NCBI RefSeq assembly: GCF_001552155.1
Contig: NZ_BCQQ01000001.1
Location: 1-64,000 of the forward strand
Origin: Actinomadura formosensis NBRC 14204
Lineage (GTDB): Bacteria > Actinomycetota > Actinomycetes > Streptosporangiales > Streptosporangiaceae
Direction: 5' to 3'
DNA length: 64,000 nt
Made by a program: the position numbers and the translations under genes. Within the stretch, counting starts at the first letter, position 1, and every line of letters starts with the position of its first letter. Below the pieces are notes generated by a model. That model searched no databases. It was not told the origin of the DNA and saw only the letters and a program-made list of their open reading frames with translations. Shown here piece after piece: positions 56,552 to 64,000 of the stretch.

Positions 56552-57271
56552 ATGTCCAACAGCCACCAGCCGTACCGTTCGCATCGCCGGAGGAAGAAGG
56601 CCGGCGCGGGGAGGCTCGGCCTGGCCGCCGCCGTCGCCGGGGCCGTCGGGATCGCCGCGGTGGCCACCGGGATCGTGATCCTGCGGCCGGGCGCGGACGG
56701 TGGTGAGGGGTCCGCCCAGCCGACCCTGGCGAGCCAGGGCGACAGCGCCAAGGCGGGCTCGGCGGTGCCCGCGCCGCAGGCCGGCCCGCCGGTGGACTTC
56801 ACGACCCCGGAGGGCTACGGCTACAGCCTGGCCGCGGTCCGGGCGGGGACGGACCGGCAGCCGCTCGGCGCCACGAAGGCCCCGCCGTCGGGGACGACCT
56901 ACGCCTACGCCGACTACGTCCTGACCAACAGCCAGCGGCGGCCCGTCCTCCTGGACTTCCCCGCCGACCTGTTCATGCCGAAGGCGCAGGTCCCGGAGTC
57001 GGCACGGGAGCGGTGCATGCCGCAGGCGGGCATCCCCGACGACATGTGCACGCTGCCCAACCACAGCGAGGTCACCGCCCGTGTCGAGGGGGCCAAGGCG
57101 CCCGTCGAGGAGAACGGCAGCATGATGATGCCGGGCGGCGCCTCCTACGTGGTCCGGATCGCCTCGGACCTGCCGGTGAACGAGGACCTCTCCGCCGACG
57201 ATCTGCGGCTGTACGTGTGGAGCGCGCGGTACGCCAACGACAGCAAGGGCATCCGGCTCGCCTTCCCATAA
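56552..57271 (+). CDS. Membrane-anchored extracytoplasmic protein, unknown family
   Basis: 239 aa. Basic N-terminus (SNSHQPYRSHRRRKKAGAGR), one span near 26-45 (LAAAVAGAVGIAAVATGIVIL), then an extracytoplasmic part with a beta-sandwich look (TTYAYADYVLTNSQRRPVLL, FPADLFMPKA, SYVVRIASDLPVN). Two Cys, in ERCMPQAG and DDMCTLPN, may pair. I do not recognise the family; a DUF4352-like fold is possible. It ends 11 bp before the convergent SBP gene. Confidence 0.7.
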   Translation: MSNSHQPYRSHRRRKKAGAGRLGLAAAVAGAVGIAAVATGIVILRPGADGGEGSAQPTLASQGDSAKAGSAVPAPQAGPPVDFTTPEGYGYSLAAVRAGTDRQPLGATKAPPSGTTYAYADYVLTNSQRRPVLLDFPADLFMPKAQVPESARERCMPQAGIPDDMCTLPNHSEVTARVEGAKAPVEENGSMMMPGGASYVVRIASDLPVNEDLSADDLRLYVWSARYANDSKGIRLAFP

Positions 57272-57282
57272 CCGTCCGGATC

Positions 57283-58956
57283 TCATCGGTTCGTGAACCC
57301 GATGTCCTGGTAGGCGGGTTCGGAGAAGCCGCACGCTCCCATGTTGGCCAGGTTCGCGCGGGCCGCGACGAGCTGGGGACGCTGGTACAGCGGCAGGACC
57401 GACGCCTGGCGCCAGATGAGCCGGTCGGCCCTGTTCACAAGGACGTGGATCTTCGCCGGGTCGGCCTCGGCGATGGCCCGGTCCATCGCCGTGTCTATGG
57501 CGGCGGTTCCGGTGCGCGAGTAGTTCTGCCGGACATTGCCGCCGCGCGGCCGCGCGAACACCGCCCTCATCGGAGACACCGGGAACGACGTGCCCAGCCA
57601 TGAGAACGGGACGATGTCGAAGTCCCCCCGCGTGACATAGCTGTCCAGGGCGTCATCGGCGGGGATCAGCCGAATGTCGATACGGACGCCGATGCGTTCG
57701 AGCAGTGCGCGCGCCAGTTCCGCTTCACGCTTGCCGATGGGGACGCCGGACGGCACCACGAACCGGAGGGCGAGCGTACGCCCGTTCTTGGCGCGGTACT
57801 TGCCGTGCGGTTTCCAGCCCGCTTCGTCCAGGAGGCGTCGGGCACGCCGGGGGTCGTAGGCGCCGAGCACCGCGGAGTTGTCCCGGTAGCCGTTCTGGGT
57901 GTTGACGTAGAAGTGGTTGCCGAGCGTCTGGACCGGCACGCCGAGGCCGGACAGGTCCGAGCGTGCGATGACCCGTCGATCGATGCCGAGCATGACCGCA
58001 CGCCGCACGCGGACGTCCGACAGGGCGGCCCCGGCCGCGTTCAGCGTGAAATGCCGCCAGTCCGGTCCGCCGGCCCGGCGCACCTCGGCCCCGGGGACGC
58101 TCCGGACGCGCTGCAACGCGCCTGCGTCAAGGCCGATGTCCATGAGGTCGATCTCGTCGTTGGCGAACGCGCCGGGCATCGCGCTGGTGTCCATTGCGCG
58201 ATAGACGATGCGGTCGAGTTTCGCGGGCACGCCCCACCAGGCGGGGTCGCGGGCCAAGATGACGGTCTTGGCGGTCCGGTCGATCCGGTCGATCGTGAAC
58301 GGGCCCGCAGTGACGGGGAGCCGGTTCACCCAGCCGATGTTGAATGCGTGCGGGCTGGAGTAGGCGGAGGCCGGATAGAGAGGGTTGAACAGGCTACGCC
58401 AGTCGGCATAGGTCTTGGCGAACGTCACCTTGACCTCGTGTTCGCCGGCGCCTTGTTCGATGCGCTCGATCTGGCGGTAGCCGGTGACGGTGGACGCCTC
58501 ATAGCGCGGGTCCCGTCCGGAAAGCGCACGCGCCTGAGCCACGAAATCGGCGTATCCGATGTGCCGGCCGTCCGACCATCTGGCCCGCGGGTTGAGCCGG
58601 TAGGTAACGCTCTGGCCGTGCTCGGCCCGTTTCAGCGTGGCCGATTGCAGATACTCCGGGACGGGATGCGGAACGGCTTTCTCGTCCGCGCGCATCAGGT
58701 ACGGCAGGACGCCTTGGAGGACGTGCTCGACCGCGCCCTTGGTGCCGTTGACGTGGTTGAAATTCCACTGGGCGGGGAACTCCGGCAGCGGCCAGCGGAG
58801 CGTCCCGCCGTTCATGACGCGGTCGCGCGGGGCCGGGTTGACATCGGACGCGGGTAGCTCGCCGGACGCATTGGTCAGATCCCGCTTCTCAGTGCCGCTG
58901 CACCCGGTCATCAGCACGATGCCTAAGAAAACTGCGCCGAGTATCCGTCTCATCAT
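57283..58956 (-). CDS. Peptide-type ABC transporter substrate-binding lipoprotein
   Basis: 557 aa SBP_bac_5 (OppA/DppA) family. Signal peptide MMRRILGAVFLGIVLMTGC with the lipid Cys19. Blocks: LNPRARWSDGRHIGYADFVA, FTIDRIDRTAKTVILARDPA and YDPRRARRLLDEAGWKPHGK. It is the last gene of the operon, where the SBP is more often first, and its start overlaps the ATPase stop by 4 nt. Substrate unknown: peptides, nickel or a metallophore are all possible. Confidence 0.9.
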   Translation of the reverse strand: MMRRILGAVFLGIVLMTGCSGTEKRDLTNASGELPASDVNPAPRDRVMNGGTLRWPLPEFPAQWNFNHVNGTKGAVEHVLQGVLPYLMRADEKAVPHPVPEYLQSATLKRAEHGQSVTYRLNPRARWSDGRHIGYADFVAQARALSGRDPRYEASTVTGYRQIERIEQGAGEHEVKVTFAKTYADWRSLFNPLYPASAYSSPHAFNIGWVNRLPVTAGPFTIDRIDRTAKTVILARDPAWWGVPAKLDRIVYRAMDTSAMPGAFANDEIDLMDIGLDAGALQRVRSVPGAEVRRAGGPDWRHFTLNAAGAALSDVRVRRAVMLGIDRRVIARSDLSGLGVPVQTLGNHFYVNTQNGYRDNSAVLGAYDPRRARRLLDEAGWKPHGKYRAKNGRTLALRFVVPSGVPIGKREAELARALLERIGVRIDIRLIPADDALDSYVTRGDFDIVPFSWLGTSFPVSPMRAVFARPRGGNVRQNYSRTGTAAIDTAMDRAIAEADPAKIHVLVNRADRLIWRQASVLPLYQRPQLVAARANLANMGACGFSEPAYQDIGFTNR

Positions 58957-60755
58957 TCTGCTCCGATGGTGACTAGGGGGTGGTGGCAGGCGACTAACCG
59001 ATCCGTTTCTCGCCCCGGTGACGGGTCTTGCTCCTCACATAGGCGCCCGTCGGCCGCCGGGAGCATGGGGTAGCGAGGACAGCGAGACCGGAACCGGCAT
59101 CCCCTGACCGGTGTCATGGGATCAGGCGTATCTCCCCGTAGGAGGACACGACGACGACCGCGTTCCAGCAGCGGATCAGGTACCGGGACCGCGTCCAAGA
59201 GCGCACGCGTGTACGGATGGGCGGGCGCGCGGTAGAGGTCGCCCACCGGCCCGATCTCGACGATGCGTCCCATATGCATGACGGCGACCCGATCAGCGAT
59301 GCGGTGGACGACGGCCAGGTCATGAGCGACGAAGAGATACGTCAGCCCGAGACGCTCACGGAGCCCCTCCAGCAGAGCTATGACGGCCGCCTGCGCGGAA
59401 CCGTCCAGGGCTGCGACTGGCTCGTCCAAGAGGAGAATGCGAGGTTCCAGGGCGAGTGCTCTGGCGATGCCCACACGCTGCCTCTGCCCGCCCGAAAGCT
59501 CGTGGGGGTAGCGCCTAGCGTGTTCAGTCTTCAGGCCCACCTGCTCCAGCAACTCCCCCACGCGGCCTTTGATCAGTGATGCTGGAACGCCATGCGTGGT
59601 CAGAGGCTCGGCGACGATACCGGCCACGCGCATACGCGGGTTGAGCGACGCGGCCGGGTCCTGGAACACGACCTGGACGTCCCGCCGCAGGGCCTTCCGC
59701 CGGGCCGCGTTCAAGGACGCCGTGTCCTGGCCGAGGACGACCACGCGTCCCTCCTGCGGGCGCGACAGCCGCAGGATCTCCATCAGGGCCGTGGTCTTGC
59801 CGCACCCCGACTCCCCCACAAGCGCGAGCGTCTCGCCTTCCCGGACGTCGAATCCGATGCCGTCCACGGCGCGCACGGTCCCCGCCCGGCGCCGCACCAG
59901 CGTCCCCTTGAGGACGGGGTGATGCCGCACAAGGCCGTCCACTCGCAGCACCACCGGACGCTCAGGCCGGGGCCGAGGCGCGTCGGCCCCGCCTATGCGC
60001 GGAATGGAGCGCAGCAACCCGGCCGTGTAGGCCGCGCGTGGTTCCCGGTAGATCTGCTCCACCGGCCCGGTCTCCACGACCTTTCCCCCGCGCATCACCA
60101 TGACGCGGTCGGCGAAGCCCGCGATGACCCCCAGATCATGCGTGATCAGCACGATCGCGGCGCCCACCGCCTCCTTGGCGGCCCGGAGCACGTCCAAGAC
60201 CCGCGCCTGGACGGTCACGTCCAGCGCGGCCGTCGGCTCGTCGGCCAGGATCACGCTCGGCTCGTTGGCGATCGCCATGGCGATCATCACGCGCTGCCGC
60301 ATCCCGCCGGAGAACTCGTGCGGGTACGCGCGAGCCCGCCGTGCCGCACCGGGGATGCCGACCAGGTCGAGCAACTCCGCGGCTCGCGCGCGCGCCGCCG
60401 CCCGCGTGACCCCGCAGTGCACCCGGACGGTTTCAGCGATCTGGTCGCCCACGGTGTGGACGGGCGTCAGCGCCGGCTCTTGGAAGACCATCGCCAGGTC
60501 TTTGCCGCGCACCCGGGACAGTTCGGCGTCGGACCGTCCGACCAGTTCCTCGTCGTGCAGCCGCACGGACCCCGCCACAGTGGCACCGCCGGGAAGGAGC
60601 CCCATCACGGCGAGCGCGAGCGCCGTCTTGCCCGCCCCCGACTCACCGACGATTCCGAGGACCTCGCCCGCCCCGACCGTGACGCTCACCCCGCGCACGG
60701 CGCGCGCACCGCCCGCGTAACCGACCTCCAGGTCGGTGACCCGAAGAACCGTCAA
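58953..60755 (-). CDS. Fused double-ATPase of a peptide-type ABC importer (OppD-OppF-like)
   Basis: 600 aa from a TTG (60753-60755) overlapping the permease TGA as TTGA, with GAGGGACGG before it. NBD1: GESGAGKTALALAVMG (about 35), FSGGMRQRVMIAMAIA, VILADEPTAALD. NBD2: GESGCGKTTALMEILRL, LSGGQRQRVGIARALA, ILLLDEPVAALDGS, where Val replaces the usual Thr/Ser after DEP. The oligopeptide C-terminal region has CRFRSRCPRY, LCEEQDP and ACHHP. One chain drives both permeases. Confidence 0.9.
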   Translation of the reverse strand: MTVLRVTDLEVGYAGGARAVRGVSVTVGAGEVLGIVGESGAGKTALALAVMGLLPGGATVAGSVRLHDEELVGRSDAELSRVRGKDLAMVFQEPALTPVHTVGDQIAETVRVHCGVTRAAARARAAELLDLVGIPGAARRARAYPHEFSGGMRQRVMIAMAIANEPSVILADEPTAALDVTVQARVLDVLRAAKEAVGAAIVLITHDLGVIAGFADRVMVMRGGKVVETGPVEQIYREPRAAYTAGLLRSIPRIGGADAPRPRPERPVVLRVDGLVRHHPVLKGTLVRRRAGTVRAVDGIGFDVREGETLALVGESGCGKTTALMEILRLSRPQEGRVVVLGQDTASLNAARRKALRRDVQVVFQDPAASLNPRMRVAGIVAEPLTTHGVPASLIKGRVGELLEQVGLKTEHARRYPHELSGGQRQRVGIARALALEPRILLLDEPVAALDGSAQAAVIALLEGLRERLGLTYLFVAHDLAVVHRIADRVAVMHMGRIVEIGPVGDLYRAPAHPYTRALLDAVPVPDPLLERGRRRVLLRGDTPDPMTPVRGCRFRSRCPRYPMLPAADGRLCEEQDPSPGRETDRLVACHHPLVTIGAE

Positions 60756-61549
60756 CGCCCGTCCCTCAGCGGATCGAGGACGTCCCGCAGCCCGTCCCCC
60801 AGCAGGTTCACGGCGAGGACGATCAGGACGAGCAGCCCGGCCGCCGCCCCGGCCGGCCACGTGGCCGCCGCGCCGTGCCCCTCCGCGACCAGCGTGCCGA
60901 GCGAGACGTCCGGCGGCCGAACCCCGAGGCCGAGGTACGACAGCCCGCCCTCGGCGATGATCGCGACGCCGACGGTCAGGCTCGCGTCCACGGCCAGCAG
61001 CGACGCGAGCCGCGGCGAAACGTGCCGGACGATCACGCGCGGCCCGCTCACCCCGAGGAACCGGGCGGCGAGCACGTATTCGCGCTCGCGCAGCGACCGC
61101 GTCATGGCCCGCACCACCTTGGCCGTGAGCATCCACATGAACGCCGCGAGCACCGGCACGAGCATCGGCCAGGCCCCGCCCGGCGCCAGGAGGGCGACGA
61201 CGAGGAACGGCGGAAGCACCAGGAGAAGATCGGCGCCCCACATCAGGGCGCGGTCGAGCGCACCGCCCGCGAACCCGGCCGCGGTCCCGATCACGGCGGC
61301 GACTCCGGTGGACAGCACGGCGGCGAGCAGCCCGATCGCCAGCGACCTCCGCGCGCCGCGCAGGGTGAGGGCGAACACGTCCCGTCCGCTCTGCGTCGTG
61401 CCGAGCCAGTGACGCGCGGACGGCTCCTGGCGGAACGCCGTGAAGTCCGTCTCGTCCCAGCCCCACGGCGACACGAGCGGCCCGGCGAACGCCAGCAGGA
61501 ACACCAGTACGAGCAGTACCGCACCGGCCGCGCCCCGCCGCGTCCTCAT
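60752..61549 (-). CDS. ABC importer permease, DppC-like
   Basis: 265 aa from the ATG at 61547-61549. N-terminal span (GAVLLVLVFLLAFAGPLVSP), HWLGTTQSGRDVFALTLRGA typical of DppC, and the EAA loop EYVLAARFLGVSGPRVIVRH. Five or six spans. Overlaps both neighbours by 4 nt. Confidence 0.9.
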   Translation of the reverse strand: MRTRRGAAGAVLLVLVFLLAFAGPLVSPWGWDETDFTAFRQEPSARHWLGTTQSGRDVFALTLRGARRSLAIGLLAAVLSTGVAAVIGTAAGFAGGALDRALMWGADLLLVLPPFLVVALLAPGGAWPMLVPVLAAFMWMLTAKVVRAMTRSLREREYVLAARFLGVSGPRVIVRHVSPRLASLLAVDASLTVGVAIIAEGGLSYLGLGVRPPDVSLGTLVAEGHGAAATWPAGAAAGLLVLIVLAVNLLGDGLRDVLDPLRDGR

Positions 61550-62535
61550 GCCGCGGCCCCGGCACGCAGCCGAGGGTCGAGGAGACCGCTCAGGACGTCG
61601 GAGACCAGGCCGGCCGGCAGCACCGCGCAGGCGGCCGCGCACTCGATCGCGGCGACCGCGTTGACGTCGCCGCGCGTGATCGAGTCGACCAGCCACTCCC
61701 CCAGCCCGTGCCGGCCGAAGATCTTCTCGGTGAACACGCCGCTGAGCACGAGCAGGCCGGACGCGTAGGAGAAGTAGGTGATCATCGGGATCAGCGCGGT
61801 GCGCAGCCCGTGCCGCAGCAGGGCGCGCCGCCGCCGGAGCCCCCGGGCCCGCGCGGTCCGGACGAAATCGGCGTGCAGGACATCGAGCATCAAGCCCCGC
61901 TGATAGCGGCAGTAGAGGGCGAACTGGGCCAGCGCGATCGTGGCCGTCGGGAGCACCAGATGCCGTGCCTGGTCAACGAGCCCGCGGAAGGCGCCCGGCT
62001 CTCCCGGCGTGGACTCCCCGACCCACGCGAACACCCGCACGCCCATGGCATCGTTCGCCGTGGCGGCGGCCATCTGTAACAGCGCCGCCAGGACGAACAC
62101 GGGGACGGCCAGGAGCAGATAGGACCCGGCCGTGATGACCCTGTCGGCGCCCTGTCCACGCCTGACCGCCGCATAGGCCCCGAGGAGCACCCCCAGAACG
62201 CTCCCGATGACGCTTCCGGGGACCGACAGCCGCAGGCTCACACCGAGACGACGCCATAACTCGGCGTTGACGGGCTCCCCCTCCTGGGTCCGGCCGAAAT
62301 CACCGTGCAGGACACCCCGGGCCCAGATGCGGTAACGGCTCGCCAGGGGAACCCGGTCGCTGAGGTTGAGGGCGCTGAGGCGGGCCTCCACGACGGCCTC
62401 CGGCGGGCGTGGCGCGCGCCCCTCGAACTCGGCCCGCGGATCGAGCACACCGGCGGCGAGCAGATAGGCGAGGCTCCCGGCGAGAACGACCAGCACTCCG
62501 CGGCCGACCAGCCGCCGCACCAGGAACCCCGCCAA
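61546..62535 (-). CDS. ABC importer permease, DppB-like
   Basis: 329 aa from a TTG at 62533-62535 preceded by GGGAGGGGAGACA; a GTG seven codons earlier is possible but badly placed. RYRIWARGVLHGDFGRTQEG and the EAA segment DFVRTARARGLRRRRALLRH mark the DppB family, with six spans. First gene of the importer operon. Its upstream region (62536-63048) has no gene I can support. Confidence 0.88.
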   Translation of the reverse strand: MAGFLVRRLVGRGVLVVLAGSLAYLLAAGVLDPRAEFEGRAPRPPEAVVEARLSALNLSDRVPLASRYRIWARGVLHGDFGRTQEGEPVNAELWRRLGVSLRLSVPGSVIGSVLGVLLGAYAAVRRGQGADRVITAGSYLLLAVPVFVLAALLQMAAATANDAMGVRVFAWVGESTPGEPGAFRGLVDQARHLVLPTATIALAQFALYCRYQRGLMLDVLHADFVRTARARGLRRRRALLRHGLRTALIPMITYFSYASGLLVLSGVFTEKIFGRHGLGEWLVDSITRGDVNAVAAIECAAACAVLPAGLVSDVLSGLLDPRLRAGAAA

Positions 62536-63048
62536 TGTCTCCCCTCCCGGGATCACGCAGCAACAGCCACGGAATGCTATCGATCAATCACTCACCGCGC
62601 CGGAAAACGCCGAGAGCCGGGAGATCGGCGCAGCCGCCCGCCAGGACCCCGGGACGGCCCGCGGCGCCGGCCGGGCGGAAGGCGTCGACGCGCGACGGCA
62701 TGCTGACTCCACTGGCCTGACCCGGCCACCCGAACCGGTAACCCGCGGGTGCGCGCGGGCCGGCCGGGGGCGGCGGGGGTGCGACCAGGCCCCTCCTTCT
62801 CGTGGCGCGGAGCCGTCACCCGCGCCGGGCGGCGAAGTGCGCGAAGTCCGATTCCTGCGACTCTGACCTGCGTCTTCCGTTCTCCTCGGCGGATTACGCG
62901 GTTACCATCACGGCACGTCCCAGTGCACCGTGCCCCAGGCCGGCGTCCACCGAACCGGATCCCGGTGTCCTGAGACGGACGCCCTTCGGAGTGCGGGACG
63001 GTGACCAAGACGCTTTAACATTCCATTACCTCGGGCGGGGAGCGGATG
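62536..63048. other. Divergent intergenic region
   Basis: 513 bp between the importer operon (minus) and the sensor kinase (plus). Expected to carry both promoters. I see a 10-bp palindrome ACCCGCGGGT near 62744 and an AT-richer segment near 62570-62595 upstream of dppB, but no pair of boxes I can call. All open frames here look like GC noise. Confidence 0.6.
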
Positions 63049-64000
63049 ATGGAAACGGCAGAACACGGCCGTGCGGCAGGACGCGTGGGCGCGCTGCTCG
63101 CGCTGACCGCGGTCGCGTTCGTCACCGCGTCGCTCATCATCGGCACCCGGATGCCCGCCCACCTGCGGATGGTCTGGTGGCACCCGGAGATCCTCGTCGC
63201 GCTCGCCTGGACGCCGGTCGGCGCCTTCCTGCTGCCGCACCGGCCCAGGCTGAAGGTCGCGTGGCTGATGGTCGGCGCCGGTGCCAGCGCGTCGGTATAC
63301 GTCCTGTCACTGAATCTCGGCCCATGGGCGGACCTGCACGGCTGGCCCGGCGCCGGATTCATCACGTGGCTCGGGACCTGGCTGTGGGCCGTTGACACCT
63401 ACGCCCTGACTCTGGTCCTGCCGCTGATCTTCCCGGACGGGCGGCTCGTGTCGCGCTGGTTCCGCCCGGTGCTCGTCCTGGCCTGCCTCGTTCCCGTCAT
63501 CGTCTGCGTTCATCTGACGATCGATCCGGGGGTGCGGCGCTGGCACGACGGCGTGTCGGTCTACCCGTTCGACGCGATCCCGCCGCCGATCAGCGCGATC
63601 ATCATCGCGACCCTGGCCGCGGGCCTGTTCTCGGTGCTCGTCCGGTTCGTGCGGTCGGCGCCGGACGTCCGGCGCCAGATCGCCTGGGTCGTCTACCCCG
63701 GAATCCTCGCCGAGGGGGTCATCTACATCGGCGAGAACAGCCCCATCGGGGATCCATTGCGCAACATCACCATCGTCGCCGTCCCGATCTGCATCGCCAT
63801 CGCGATCTCCCGCTACCGGCTGTACGACATCGACCTCGTGGTCAGCCGGACGCTGGTGTACGCGGGGCTCGTCGTCGTCATCACCGGCGTGTACTTCGCG
63901 CTGGTCGGCGCCGCGAGCCTGCTGGCGCACGGCAGGGGCACCCTCGCCGGCCTGGCCGGGGCGATCGTCGCGGGCGCGGTGTTCGAGCCCGTCCGGCGGC
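63049..64000 (+). CDS. Membrane sensor histidine kinase, N-terminal part (cut by right edge)
   Basis: 317 codons without a stop to the window end, from the ATG at 63049 (GGGGAG six bases upstream; ATG at 63046 is equally in frame). Several spans: LLALTAVAFVTASLIIGTRM, ILVALAWTPVGAFLLPHRP, TWLGTWLWAVDTYALTLVLP and IPPPISAIIIATLAAGLFSV, then SRYRLYDIDLVVSRTLVYAG, a block common before the kinase core of actinomycete sensor kinases (the YDIDLVVSRTL signature). The dimerisation and ATPase domains lie beyond the window, so the kinase call is inferred from that block. Confidence 0.75.
   Translation, partial: METAEHGRAAGRVGALLALTAVAFVTASLIIGTRMPAHLRMVWWHPEILVALAWTPVGAFLLPHRPRLKVAWLMVGAGASASVYVLSLNLGPWADLHGWPGAGFITWLGTWLWAVDTYALTLVLPLIFPDGRLVSRWFRPVLVLACLVPVIVCVHLTIDPGVRRWHDGVSVYPFDAIPPPISAIIIATLAAGLFSVLVRFVRSAPDVRRQIAWVVYPGILAEGVIYIGENSPIGDPLRNITIVAVPICIAIAISRYRLYDIDLVVSRTLVYAGLVVVITGVYFALVGAASLLAHGRGTLAGLAGAIVAGAVFEPVRR

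Overview
The window is 64 kb of very GC-rich DNA (above 70% by eye, strong G/C bias at third codon positions, frequent GTG and TTG starts). It carries the gene order typical of an actinomycete chromosome core. The mix of proteins (large SARP regulator, M4 proteases, DUF5954, DUF3097, DUF6703) suggests a Streptosporangiales or Thermomonosporaceae-like organism such as Actinomadura; that placement is inference. I see no rRNA, tRNA, CRISPR array, transposase, integrase or plasmid function. The window looks like ordinary chromosome with small accessory insertions.

Backbone. Read leftwards, the minus strand carries a housekeeping block: degV, comEA, comEC, holA, (rpsT on +), lepA, hemW, hrcA, dnaJ, rsmE, a HIT protein, phoH, ybeY, a CorC/CNNM protein, era, leuA, recO, uppS and glyS. 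Coupling by 1-4 nt overlaps is common (phoH-ybeY-corC, recO-uppS, comEA-comEC, hrcA-dnaJ).

Insertions by region. 1-8.4 kb: secreted proteins, glyS, and a zinc-uptake operon znuA-znuC-znuB-zur behind a promoter whose -35 box lies inside a Zur-like operator; then a secreted M4 protease. 8.5-16 kb: OsmC, uppS-recO, a signal-less protealysin-type M4 protease with an emfourin-type inhibitor, leuA behind a leucine leader peptide, a DDAH-like hydrolase with a zinc-ribbon/TerB-like partner. 16-25 kb: era, a 1113-aa SARP-type regulator, an MMPL exporter, a degenerate cytidine-deaminase-like protein on the opposite strand, then corC-ybeY-phoH. 26-35 kb: HIT, an ECF-type sigma factor with a one-span Pro/Thr-rich partner, rsmE, the CIRCE-controlled hrcA-dnaJ, DUF3097, hemW, a YezG/DUF600-like protein. 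35-46 kb: lepA, rpsT, KptA, competence-type DNA uptake genes, an MFS exporter with an AraC regulator. 46-57 kb: degV, hutI, hflX, and a glycolate/glyoxylate module (malate synthase plus glcD-glcE-glcF). 57-62.5 kb: a tightly coupled peptide-type ABC importer. The right edge cuts a membrane sensor kinase.

Functional links. GlcDEF would oxidise glycolate to glyoxylate and malate synthase would condense it with acetyl-CoA. Zur would sense zinc and control its own operon. The protealysin/emfourin pair places protease and inhibitor in one transcript. Many starts appear leaderless, with a TANNNT -10 box six or seven bases before the start codon, and this fixed several start choices.
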